From: Anisodus tanguticus | Lineage: Eukaryota; Streptophyta; Magnoliopsida; Solanales; Solanaceae | Direction of reading: 5' to 3' | NCBI GenBank assembly: GCA_034509755.1 | Contig: CM067551.1 | Coordinates: 14,194,501-14,258,500 of the forward strand | Length of the DNA stretch: 64,000 nucleotides | Part shown: one piece after another, positions 44,016 to 55,390 of the stretch | How positions within the stretch are numbered: the first letter of the stretch is position 1 | Layout of the letters: every line of letters starts with the position of its first letter | Notes under the pieces: model-generated | What the model was told of the DNA's origin: nothing | The model's database searches: none | The model's input: only the letters and a program-made list of their open reading frames with translations | Position numbers and translations under genes: made by a program

Positions 44016-45090
44016 GGTTATATTTGTCAATCTACTATTGAAAATAAGCTATATTTTTCCTCCATTATACTTTTTCAATAAAAATATCTATACATTCATA
44101 CTTTAGAGCTTTATTTATCATTCACCTGTTAAAACTAGTTATATTTACTCCTCACCCGTTAAAACTTCATTTTCATCATTAAAACCCACGTGTTATGCTC
44201 TAATTGAACGAAAAAATCAGCCTCATTTAACCCTAAATCGGCCAGACCCACTTTTTTACCCATACCCAAATCACTCTCATTTCTCTCTGTATCTGAAAGA
44301 TGTCGTTGTGCCTACAAAATCAATTGTTGATCCAAAACTTCCTAATCTTCCTTCTCCCCAATTCCTTCGTCTTTTTCTTATGCAGCAAAATCAAATTTTA
44401 TTAGATATAATTTATTAAATTATTTTTGTTTATTAGATGTTTAATGAGAATTTAACAATATTAAATAAAACTATTTCTTTAATGTTAAGAATATGGCTGA
44501 GAATAATTGCCAACTTTAATTTTGAATTCCTAAAATTATAATTATATTGAGCTAGAACGATAGCTGAAATGGATGGAGGGAGTACTTATATTTTTTGGGA
44601 GGCAGGTGAATATATATGTTGATATTTGTATTTTTTTTAAAGTTGAATAAAGAAAAGGTTACATTAACAATAGTGAAATTAAATTCATGTACTTTCAGTT
44701 ATATAATTATTACTTTGATATGATTTAAAAGAGAGTGTGGTAAAGTGCCTTACTTTTAATTATGAATTGTCCAAAAGTCATGCTATTGTTTCATAAAGAA
44801 CGTATTAATTCTCATAACAATTTATTCTGTCTTCAATGTTATATTATAAAAGTAAACTTTATTTACGTTTTATGGTGTAGTTTTTCATAGTGAACTCTAT
44901 TGGTTTTTCGTTCAATAAAAACATGACACGTGACTTTGTAAAGCTGAAGAAGCATTTTTAACAGGTGAGAAACAAATATAGTTTTAACGATAAGGGGTAA
45001 ATATAATTCTAAAGAGTAGGAATATATTTATTTAAAAAGTGTAACAGAGGAAAAATATTTTTTTTCGATAGTAGATGTGCGAATATATTC
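44016..45090. mobile_element. Non-autonomous DNA element with long inverted repeats
   Basis: About 150 bp at each end are inverted copies. The left begins GGTTATATTTGTCAATCTAC, TATTGAAAA; the inverted right begins GAATATATTCGCACATCTAC, TATCGAAAA. Shared inner words include CACCTGTTAAAA and CACGTG. Non-coding interior with a MITE-like end (GATGGAGGGAGTA) at 44572. The size and long TIRs suggest a Mutator-like non-autonomous element; no TSD could be fixed. Confidence 0.55.
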
Positions 45091-45881
45091 TGTAAACTAT
45101 ATTGAAATCTAAAAAAAGACATCAAAGGAAAACAAACATACTTCGAGGAATTGTGGCACATGACCTGTTCATTACTTAATACACTAATTACTATATAGAA
45201 GGTCATCGAACTTATGATCTAACGCGATAGAAAAATTTGTCAAACTAATTATTATTTTTACCAAAAATTCATTCAACTTTATGAATATCTTAAATTATCA
45301 ATTTGACCAAAAATCTATAAAGGTTGCCAGAAGTCTAGGATGACAAATTTAGCCAATAATTGGCTCAATCCATTCAAGTTTGGCTGGGTTATTGATCCAT
45401 TCATTCATTTAATCAATCCATTTTGACTCATCCAATTCAACCAATCTAAAATTTGGTGACATGTAGCCCAAATTAACCCATTAGAAATTTTATCAAAATA
45501 TTTTTAATAAATATTTTTTATATGATATATTATATTTACAGTCATAAAAAAGAGAGAAAAATCCTTAAAAGATTACCCCTTCCGGTCCAAAATAAATGAT
45601 TTTTTGGAGTGTGACACACCCATTAAGAAAGTTAATTAATTACATTATTTAAAGTGTTACTTGACAATTTTATCCTTTTACTTTTCTAAACTTTTCTTAA
45701 ATGAAAAATAGTCAGTGTCGGGATTTGAAAAATCAATTAGAGAAAAAGGGTACTTTGAAAAAAACAAACAAAGAAATTAAACTTCATAAGAATTGGGTAA
45801 GTTAGGTTATGACCTGACTTTTAACCCATTTTAGCCCAATCATATTCGGCCGAAATAATTTTTCAACGTATTATTAATTTA
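45091..45881. other. Intergenic DNA with a MITE fragment
   Basis: No gene. At 45578-45770 there is a CCTTCCGGTCCAAAATAAAT start, as in Stowaway-like MITE left ends; a right end is not clear. The rest includes CCATTTTGACTCATCCAATTC-type words (45418-45445) seen in plant intergenic repeats. Confidence 0.4.
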
Positions 45882-46156
45882 GGAAAAATTACATGATATA
45901 ACTAACGTATACCATGTATTTATCATTCGCAGCTAAAGTTTGAAATAATTAAGATATGTAGCTAATTTTTATATTTTGTAGCAAAATCATATCTGAAGCT
46001 CTCTTGTTTCATAGGAGTGCTGCTCTTCTCCCTCATTTCTCCAAAGCCACCGAACCCCCACTTGCCTTTCTTCATTGCGTCTTCGCCCGACGGTGCAACA
46101 CCGGCGATCTCCAAAGCCGCCAACCACTGCTACCCCCCTGATTGGTTCATTCGTCA

Positions 46157-46270
46157 ATGAGATCCACGTAACTCCGATCAGCGATTTTTAGAGTATTCTC
46201 ACATCTGACTAAGTCAGATCTGGTACTTCGACGAGATCCACGTAACTTCGGCAAGCGATTTTGAGTGTAT
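46157..46270. repeat. Tandem GAGATCCACGTAACT repeat
   Basis: Two copies of GAGATCCACGTAACTCCG or ..TTCG, then AGCGATTTT..GAGTAT at 46158 and 46231. Non-coding. Confidence 0.65.
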
Positions 46271-46326
46271 TTCTCATATCTGGCCGTATTTTGAATGGTA
46301 AATGGAGAGTAAATATAGGGTGTGTT

Positions 46327-47150
46327 TGTTGGGTTTAAATGATAGATTGAATGGGAAATGGAGCATTTGTCCCACATCGGTAGTGGAAAGAAAAGTGGAA
46401 GTTCCCTCTTGCTTTATAAAATAAGCATTTGTCCCACATCGGGAAAAGAAAGGAAAAGAGAGGTGTATTTATTACATTACACCTTCTCCAGTCACTAAAA
46501 GGGTTGAGGGGGCAAGGACCCCTCGCGCCGTCGTCACTCGCTCGGTTCGGCTTCGGATTTGGATTTGGATTTGGATTTGGTGATCTGATTGATTGATAAT
46601 CTTTTTGAAACAAATTTTCTTTAATTTTAATTATTTAATTAATTATTATTTAATTAAATTAATTAGCTTATCCAATCCTACCCGTTAGTGACTCGGATCC
46701 GCGTGTCTGACCCGCGACCCGGTTTCTTTCCCATATTTAAATTTCCCACCAGATTTTGGTGGCTGTTCAGAAGGGTTGCAAACCTTCAGAAACAGTACTT
46801 CCATGGCTATAAATCCGTTTGATTCCTCAGAATTTTATTTACTAAATTTCTGAAACTACAAACTTCTTCTTCTTCTGCACAAATAAATTCTGTGTGATAT
46901 ACTGCCGTTGAGTGGTTCGCCGCTACCTGAATTTGGAGTACTACTATTCTGGTAAGATAATTGTTCTATCCTGGGAGAGGATATTCCATCAACCTCGAGT
47001 ACTGTGAGGGGAATAGTTTCCTTAAGGACACACTTTGAACTAAGTGGACTCGATTATATTCTGAAATTTTTTTTTTATTTTTCAACACTGATTCTGTTCA
47101 TTTTTCAGTTATTATTGTTTACTGATTTTTTGGAATACAGATTAATAACA
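46327..47150 (+). repeat. 5' LTR of copia F
   Basis: 824 bp, TGTTGGGTTTAAATG to ATTAATAACA. It contains GCATTTGTCCCACATCGG twice, about 60 bp apart, and a GGATTT hexamer run (46556-46579). TATA candidates are TTTATAAA (46413) and CTATAAAT (46807); the latter is followed by a CTTCTTCTTCTTCTGCAC leader-like stretch. Confidence 0.9.
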
Positions 47151-47181
47151 ATCTTAAGGAAATTATATTTTTAGATTAATC

Positions 47182-47473
47182 TGTATTCTGTTTTGGAGAC
47201 TAAAACCTATGTGGTTTTCTACTCCGTATGAAATTTCATATTTTGACTTGAAGACATAAAAACTTCGTTGGAATATTAAAGTTCATACTTGTACAACGAT
47301 TTGAAGAACATAAAAAATTCATCATTGCTGTATTCTGATTTGGAGATTAAAACTTGTGCAGTTTTCTACTCCATATGAATATTAGTATTCTGACTCGAAG
47401 ATATAAAAACTTCGTTGGAATACTAAAGTTTCATAATTATACTGCGATTTGAAGAAATAAAATCTTCATCGTT
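47182..47473 (+). repeat. Tandem leader duplication in copia F
   Basis: Two adjacent units of about 147 bp (47182-47328 and 47329-47473). Both have TGTATTCTG, TTTTCTACTCC, ATAAAAACTTCGTTGGAATA and CGATTTGAAGAA. It lies between LTR and gag in untranslated leader. Repeated leader units could affect packaging or translation; no evidence either way. Confidence 0.8.
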
Positions 47474-47535
47474 TTAGTCTGTGATTGAATTGCTATTCTG
47501 GTTTTATTAACTAAAACAATTTGTCAATTTGACAA

Positions 47536-50500
47536 TGACAAACGAATAGTGGCAATTGAGACTGGAACTACCTCTGCGAATACTGCACCAGCAGTTACTC
47601 CTACAACCCGTACCGTTGTGCCACTTTGAGAAACTGCGAAGTTCACCGGTGCCAACTTTAAAGGATGGCGACAAAGAATGTTCTTTTGGCTTACCACCCT
47701 TGGTATGCAAAAGTTCACCAGTGAGGACCCTCCCGTGCCTGCCGCCGACATGCCTGACAACCAACAGTTCATGGTTATTGAGGCTTGGAAACAGGCTGAT
47801 TTTTTGTGCAAATGCTACATTTTGAGTGCCTTAGAAGATGACTTGTACAACGTCTACAGTGCAGTAGAGACTTCCAAAGAACTATGGAGTGCACTTGAAA
47901 AGAAGTACAAAATCGAAGATGCTTGCTTGAAGAAGTTTGTGGTTGCCAAATTCCTAGACTACAAAATGGTGGATGGAAAAACTGTTGGAACCCAAGTTCA
48001 AGAGCATCAACTTATCTTCTATGACCTTATTGCTGAAGGTATGGTAGTAAATGAAGCATTCCAAGTGGCTGCAATGATTGAGAAGTTGTCGCCCTCATGG
48101 AAAGATTTCAAGAATTATCTTAAGCACAAAAGAAAGGAAATGAAGTTGGAAGATCTTGTGATTCGTCTCAACATCGAGGAAGATAACAAAACCGCTGAGA
48201 AGACGTACCGTAAGACTTCACCAATTGAAGGGGCAAACATCGTTGAAGATGCTGCTCTGAAAAATAACAAGAAAAGGAAGAGGCCTTCTGGAAAGGAGAA
48301 GGATTCCAACAAGAAAAAGTTCAAGGGCAACTGCTTTAATTGTGGGAAAGCTGGCCACAAAGCCCCAGATTGTCGTCTCCCGAAAAAGAACAAGGGAAAA
48401 GGACAAGCCAATATGGTGGAAAAGAATGATGATATGGATGATCTGTGTGCAATGCTATCGGAGTGCAATTTGGTTGGAAACCCAAAGGAATGGTGGCTTG
48501 ATTCTGGTGCCACTAGATATGTTTGCGCTACAAAAGACGCATTTGCAACCTATGCTCCCGCTGGACCCGAAGAGGTACTGTTTATGGGAAATACTGCAAC
48601 AGCCAAGGTTGAAAGATATGGGAAGATACTTCTGAAGATGACTTCTGGCAAGGTCTTGACTCTCAACAATGTTATGCACGTTCCAACAATTCGGAAGAAT
48701 TTAGTTTCAGCCGGACTACTCATCAAAAACGGGTTTAAGTACGTGTTGGTTAGTGAGAAAATTGTATTAAGTAAGAATGATTTGTTCATAGGAAAGGGCT
48801 ACCTCACCGAGGGCCTTTTCAAACTCAATGTAATGGTTGTTGACAGTATTAATGAAAATTCAGCTTCGTCTTACTTATTGGAGTCAAATGATTTATGGCA
48901 TGTTCGTTTAGGACATGTCAACTACTAAACCTTGCGAAAATTGATCAATTTAGAAGTATTGCCTAAATTCGAGTGTAATAAATCTAAATGTGAAATCTGT
49001 GTTGAATCTAAGTTTGTTAAACATCCATATAAGTCTATTGATAGGAATTCAAATCATTTAGACTTAATTCACACAGATATATGTGATATGAAGTCAATAC
49101 CATCTCGCGGTGGGAAAAAGTATTTTATAACTTTTATTGACGATTGCACTCGATATTGTTATGTGTATTTGCTTAATAGTAAGGATGAAGCAATTGATGC
49201 ATTTAAGAAATACAAGAACGAAGTGGAAAATCAATTGAATAAAAAGATAAAAATGATTAGAAGTGATAAGGGTGGAGAGTACGAATCTCCTTTTGCAGAG
49301 ATATGTTTAGAATATGGAATTATTCATCAAACTACTGCCCCTTACACACCACAATCAAATGGAATTGCGGAAAGGAAAAATCGAACATTAAAGGAAATAA
49401 TGAATGTCTTACTAATAAGTTCCGGTTTATCGCAAAGCTTGTGGGGGGAAGCTATCCTTACAGCTAACCGAATACTCAACAGGGTGCCCCACAGTAAAAC
49501 ACAATCTATTCCATATGAACTATGGAAAGGAAGAAAACCCAACTTGAAATATTTCAAAGTGTGGGGGTGTTTAGCAAAGGTCCAAGTTCCTTTGCCCAAA
49601 AGGGTAAAAATCGGACCAAAATCTGTGGATTGTGTTTTTATTGGCTATGCTACAAACAGCAAAGCTTGTCGGTTTTTGGTTCACAAATCGGACAATCCCG
49701 AAATTCATGTTAATACGGTAATTGAATCAGATAATGCTGAATTCTTTGAAAACATTTATCCGTATAAAACTGAATGTGAGTCGTCAAGTGAAAGATCTAA
49801 ACGACCGCGGGAAGAACCAAAGGAAAATACACCAAGTAAAGAGGATGCAAGGTGTAGCAAACGTCAAAGGACATTTACTTCCTTCGGACCAGACTTTGTG
49901 ACATTCTTGCTTGAAAATGAGCCTCAAACATTTAAAGCAGCGATGTCTTCTTCTGATTCAACATTTTGGAAAGAGGCAGTCAATAGTGAGATTGAATCAA
50001 TTTTGAACAACCATACATGAGAATTGGTTGATCTTCCTCCTGGAAATAAACCTTTAGGATCAAAATGGATTTTTAAAAGGAAAATGAAAGCTGATGGCAC
50101 TATTGACAAATATAAGGCAAGACTTGTGGTCAAATGTTATAGACAAAAAGAAGGCCTTGATTACTTTGACACATACTCGCCGGTAACAAGAATAACATCT
50201 ATTCGGGTGTTAGTGGCACTGGCGGCCGTATATGGTCTTGAAATCCATCAAATAGATGTCAAGACAGCTTTCTTAAATGGAGAATTGGAGAAAGAAATTT
50301 ACATGAAACAACCTGAGGGTTTTGTGGTTCCTGGTAAAGAAAGGAAAGTGTGCAAACTTGTTAAGTCACTTTATGGACTTAAACAAGCACCCAAACAATG
50401 GCATGCGAAATTTGACCAAACAATGTTGGTAAATGAATTTAAGATTAATGAGTGTGACAAATGTGTTTACATTAAAAATACTCCAAATCATGAAGTCCTT

Positions 50501-51484
50501 GTTTGTTTATATGTTGATGACATGTTGATAATGAGTAGAGATATTACTGATGTAAATTCTACGAAGCGTATGCTGGCTAGCAATTTTGATATGAAGGACT
50601 TAGGAGTTGCTGATTTGATCTTAGGCATCAGAATTCATAAAACTCCACAAGGTCTAGCATTATCGCAATCTCATTATATTGAAAGAGTACTTGACAAGTT
50701 TAAGTATTTAAATTTCAATGTTGCAAAGACTCCAATTGATGTAAGTTTTGCCCTTCAAAAGAATGAAGGTGAAAGTGACTCACAATTGGACTATGCACGA
50801 ATTTTGGGAAGTTTGATGTATATTATGAATTGTACACGACCAGATATAGCATGTGCTATAAGCAAGCTGAGTCGATTCACGAGTAATCCCAATCAAACTC
50901 ATTGGATGGCAATAAAACGAGTCTTGGAGTATTTAAAACACACCCAAACCTATGCTTTGCATTATAATAAATATCCCGCAGTAATTGAGGGATATAGTGA
51001 TGCAAACTGGATCACCGGATCATCTGAAGTTAAATCCACGAGTGGATATATTTTCACCGTTGGTGGAGGAGCAGTGTCTTGGAAATCATCAAAACAGACA
51101 TGCATCGCCCGCTCTACAATGGAATCTGAATTTATAGCTTTAGACAAGGCCAGTGAAGAAGCTGAATGGCTCCGGAATTTCTTAGAAGACATTTCATTCT
51201 GGCCCAAACCTTTGGCTCCTATATGTATATATTGTGACAGTCAAGCAGCAATAGGTAGGACTTGGAACGTAATGTACAACGGAAAATCTCGTCACATACA
51301 ACGAAGACACTATACTGTTAGACAACTGCTCTCTAGTGGCGTTATCACGATTGACTATGTAAAGTCAAGAGATAACGTGGCGGATCCGCTTACAAAAGGC
51401 TTATCTAGAGAGGGAGTTAGTAGATCATCAATGGGAATGGGGTTAAGGCCGAGGACAAGTCATCATGGCGGTAACTCTACCTAG
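47536..51484 (+). pseudogene. Copia F gag-pol polyprotein with three stops
   Basis: The frame runs about 47588-51484. Order: gag (TAKFTGANFKGW, WQR), CCHC knuckle CFNCGKAGHKAPDC, protease WWLDSGATRYVC, GAG-pre-integrase LWHVRLGHVNY, integrase HTDICDMKS/FIDDCTRY/RSDKGGEYES/QSNGIAERKNR, RT VDLPPGNKPLGSKWIFKRKM/QIDVKTAFLNGELE/LYVDDMLIMS, and RNase H YSDANWITGSS/STMESEFIA/YCDSQAAIG/VADPLTKGLS. In-frame stops are TGA 47627, TAA 48926 and TGA 50018. An ATG at 47536 is out of phase by one base. All catalytic motifs look intact. Confidence 0.9.
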
Positions 51485-52064
51485 CAGACTGGAGATCCTA
51501 AGAGCTAGGTTCAAGGAGATCAAACAAAGTTGTGACTGACGGTTCAACATTGTCAAATAACTCAACCCATTCTCGGATGAAGACAATGTTCAGAAATAAG
51601 GATAAAACCTTATGGCTTGTTAATGAGTTAATAAAGCATTAAGGTTCTTTAATGATTATCTAAATCTGGCAGTGTATGACCAGATAATGTGGCTATAGGA
51701 CCACATGTTTAGAAATCACCTATGTGAGTGTTAAGTGTAAGCCGCTTTAAAGGGGAATGATAGTGAAAACCTATTCTCTATGCACTCATGAAACCAAGAG
51801 GTGTTCATGGCTGAAACGAACACAACCGTGAGAACCATAAACGGTTAAGGGTTGATTGTGTGACTTATGTTGTCTAGGTACACAACAAAGTTCGACGGTT
51901 CAAAGATATCAAATCTACCGATTGATCGAATATATCTGATATAAGTTCACTACGGAAAATTCAAAGGGAAACCTACTTATCCAGATGCAGTCAATCCTCG
52001 CTTGTATATCACACTTGTCTGCGCATTCTTTTATATTATAGCCATTCCCCATTCATGTGGGGAT

Positions 52065-52933
52065 TGTTGGGTTTAAATGATAGATTGAATGAGAAATTGA
52101 GCATTTGTCCCACATCGGTAGTGGAATGAAAAGTGGGAGTTCCCTCTTGCTTTATAAAATAAGCATTTGTCCCACATCGAGAAAAGAAAGGAAAAGAGAG
52201 GTGTATATATTACATTACACCTTCTCCAGTCACTAAAAGGGTTGAGGGGGCAAGGACCCCTCGCGCCGTCGTCGCTCGCTCGCTCGGTTCGGCATCGGCT
52301 TCGGCTTCGGCTTCGGATTCGGATTCGGATTCGGATTTGGATTTGGATTTGGATTTGGTCAAATGATCTGATTGATTGATAATCTTTTTGGACCAAATTT
52401 TCTTTAATTTTAATTATTTAATTAATTATTATTTAATTAAATTAATTAGCTTATCCAATCCTACCCGTTAGTGACCCGGATCCGCGTGTCTGACTCGCGA
52501 CCCGGTTTCTTTCCCATATTTAAATTTCCCACCAGATTTTGGTGGTTGTTCAGAAGGGTTGCAAACCTTCAGAAACAGTACTTCCATGGCTATAAATTCG
52601 TTTGATTCCTCAGAATTTTATTTACTAAATTTCTGAAACTACAAACTTCTTCTTCTTCTGCACAAATAAATTCTGTGTGATATACTGCCGTTGAGTGGTT
52701 CGCCGCTACCTGAATTTGGAGTACTACTATTCTGGTAAGATAATCGTTCTATCCTGGGAGGGGATATTCCATCAACCTCGAGTACTGTGAGGGGAATAAT
52801 TTCCTTAAGGACACACCTTGAACTAAGTTGGCTCGATTATATTCTGAAAAAATATTTTTATTTTTCAACACTGATTCTGTTCATTTTTCAGTTCTTATTG
52901 TTTACTGGTTTTTTGGAATACAGATTAATAACA
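52065..52933 (+). repeat. 3' LTR of copia F
   Basis: 869 bp, the same ends as the 5' LTR. The length difference is mostly the hexamer tract, which here reads GGCTTC, GGATTC and GGATTT units in succession (52285-52360) against a few GGATTT in the 5' LTR. Otherwise nearly identical by eye. Confidence 0.9.
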
Positions 52934-53089
52934 GTGTTCGGTATGGAGGAAAATATTTCCACGGAAAATGTTTACATGGGAAACGAGTTCTTCTACTTAT
53001 TTTCTCATGTTCGTTTGATTAGTGAAAAATAAGTAAACTTCGTACTTATTTTCTCATGTTTGATTGGTTAGTAGAAATTTTGGGAAAAT

Positions 53090-53900
53090 ACTCACCCAAG
53101 GCCCATCAAACTCACCATCCCACACCCCTACCACCTACCATCCACCCCCCCACCATCAACCCCACCCACCCCAAGCACCCACCACCCAACTAAATCCCAC
53201 CGCTACCACTCTCAAACATATTTCTTCTTCACCCACCCCTACCCCACACCACCAAACCCAATCCTACCCCACACCACCATTCCACCTAACCCCCCACTCA
53301 CCCCATCCCAATTTTCTATTTTATATATTTTATACAAAAAAAAATAAATTACCCCCACCCCTTTCCCCAACCACAACCCCCCACACTAAATTTAACCATG
53401 CAATTTTTTTATTTGTTATAAAATTTTTATAAAAATAAAATAAAATATATGAACTACAAAAATTCGGGGGGGGGGGGGGGAAAAAGTGGATTGGTGGGTG
53501 GTGTAGAAATAAAAAATATTAAAATTCTTTTTAAAAAAAAAATTAAGTGGGGGGAGGGGGCAGGGGGGTGTATAAAAACTTTTTTTTAAAATTAAAATTT
53601 TTCGGAGAGTAGTGGGGGTGGGTCGGGGAGGGGGGGTTGGTGTAGAAAACTGAAAAATAAATTTAAAACTTAAAAAATTAGGGGGGGGGGGGAATGTGCA
53701 GCGGGGGTGGGATGGTGTAGAAAATCAAAAAATTAAAACTTTTAAATTTTTTTTGGGCGGAGGGGGGCGGGATTAGGGATAGGGGGTTCATAGCGGGAGT
53801 GGGGGGGGGGGGGTGGTGTAGAAAATTAAAAAAAATGATTTTGGGGGGGGGGGGAGGGGGTTTAGGGGTGCATAGGTGATCGGGTGGTTGGGGTGATGGT
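53090..53900. repeat. C-rich to G-rich inverted minisatellite
   Basis: The plus strand is CCACCC-rich at 53090-53400, AT-rich at 53400-53460 and GGGGG-rich from 53465 to 53900. The G-rich side is an array of about five units at 53502, 53567, 53639, 53713 and 53814. Each begins GGTGTAGAAAA or similar, followed by an A/T stretch and a G run of up to 16. It forms the core of the foldback MITE. Frames across it (53064-53432 and 53678-53959) are only repeat translation. Confidence 0.8.
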
Positions 53901-53933
53901 GGGGTAGTTGGTTGAATGCCACTTGGAGACTTG

Positions 53934-54139
53934 TGTAAACGTGTAAATATAGGAAACAATATATTCCCTACCCATAATTAGAATATTTCCATATATTGTG
54001 TAAATATAATTATGGTAAGACTAGGATTCCTCTTTTGTATATGCTTAGGATTCCTATTGTATAAGGGATGAATATTGTACTCTATATATACCTTGATATT
54101 AATGAAAGACTCCGCAAGGGAGATTAATATCATCTCAAA
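53934..54139 (+). repeat. 5' LTR of copia G
   Basis: Starts TGTAAACGTGTAAATATAGG. It ends CTCAAA where the other LTR has CTCACA. The tail ATTAATGAAAGACTCCGCAA resembles the other copia LTR tails. Followed directly by the PBS. Confidence 0.9.
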
Positions 54140-54152
54140 TGTTATCAAGAGC
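54140..54152 (+). other. Primer-binding site of copia G
   Basis: TGTTATCAAGAGC, a variant of the initiator-Met complement with one substitution and one extra A. Confidence 0.6.
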
Positions 54153-54276
54153 TAAATAAACAAAACCCTAAAAACCTTTCTCTTCCACAGCCACCGGCTG
54201 CCTCTCCTACGCCGCGGCCCTCCCGGATTTTCTTCTTGTTTTTCGGGTTTTGTTCTTCCTTTCTTCTCTTCTCTAA

Positions 54277-55390
54277 ATGACTATCACTGATTCTTCCACA
54301 CTTTCTGGCGCATCTACCTCCACAAATCCCACCACAAAGTCATCACCCCCGTTTCATCCCGCCCTTACTGTTTCCAACATCAAGAACCATATTCCCATTG
54401 TTCTTGATCAAGAAAACAACCAGTATTCTCCCTAGGTTGAATTTTTTCGCAATCATGCATGTCTTTATAACGTGCTTGACCATGTTGATGACACTATTCC
54501 GTGCCCTACGGAGGTTGATGATTCTATCTGGCATCGTCTCGACGCCAGCGTCAAACAATGGATATATGGTAGTATCTCTCAAGATTTGCTCCTTACTATC
54601 ATGAAATCTGACTCCACAGCCCTTGACTTGTGGAATCGTTTGGAGGAAATTTTTCAGGACAACAAGCACACTCGTGCCGTGTATTTGGAAGAACAGTTCA
54701 ACAAAACACGTCTTGAAAACTTCTCCAATGTCTCTGCGTCGCAAGCGCTTAAACTTCTAGCGGATCAACTCTCCAATATCGGCACGCCAGTCACTGACGA
54801 TAAAATGGTGCTACAAATGATTTCTGGCCTTACTAAGGGCGAATATGATACTTTGGCCACCATAATTCAACAGGCAGATCCGCTACCAAGTTTTAACAAA
54901 GCTCGCTCACAATTGTTGTTTGAAAAAACCCATCGTGCTAAGCATGATGAGCACGCCCAGCAGGTGTTAGCTGTTGACACGCAACCCCAAGATCAGACGC
55001 CACCAGACAACTCCCAATCGCGGTAGGGTCACGACGGTAAGGGTGGAAAAGGTCGCGGCGGTAGAGGAGGCTGTGGTCGTGGCAAGGGTCGCGGTCAACA
55101 GAACCAACAGCAGCAACATCAACAGAGATCGCAGAACAACTGGGCCGCGGCTCCTCAGCAGTTCGTCTACAGCACCGCGGTGCCCCAGTTCAGAGCCGCG
55201 GCGCTAAGTCCATTCCAGTACCAGCAGCCATACAATCCGTATTCTTAGCCCGGTTTGTTAGGCCCCGCTCCAGCCCCACGCGAGGCCCACTTCATGCAAG
55301 GTCGAGTCCCGCACCCTCCTCCGGTATGACACCCACCGAGTTGGGTCGGCGTTCAAAGACCCTCTCTCTATGCAACAACATACTTCGACA
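54277..55390 (+). pseudogene. Copia G gag and linker
   Basis: ATG at 54277. One frame runs to 55026, interrupted by a TAG at 54433 where related elements have Trp (YSPW). Motifs: ALTVSNIKNHIPIVLDQEN, WHRLDASVKQWIYGSISQDL, LWNRLEEIFQDNKHTRAVYL and LLADQLSNIGTPV. Beyond the TAG at 55024 the same frame reads a Gly/Arg-rich RNA-binding-like tail (GRGGRG, GRGQQNQQQQHQQ). A linker with NWAAAPQQ and AVPQFRAAALS follows, from GCCGCGGC words. A further TAG lies near 55246. Confidence 0.85.

Larger units (their letters stand above)
46327..52933 (+). mobile_element. Copia element F, near-intact gag-pol
   Basis: LTRs at 46327-47150 and 52065-52933, perfect TSD GTGTT (46322-46326 and 52934-52938), 6,607 bp. 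The gag-protease-integrase-RT-RNase H polyprotein stays in one frame through most of its length, with three in-frame stops. Lineage as H (Tnt1/Tork-like motifs). No TGGTATCAGA-type PBS follows the 5' LTR; a purine-rich CATGTGGGGAT precedes the 3' LTR. It is inserted nine bases inside the end of the foldback MITE. Confidence 0.95.

Noticed and set aside
53064..53432. Proline-rich open frame of 122 codons
   Set aside because: It is the C-rich arm of the minisatellite read through; the peptide is low complexity and the G-rich arm gives a similar artefact on the other strand.
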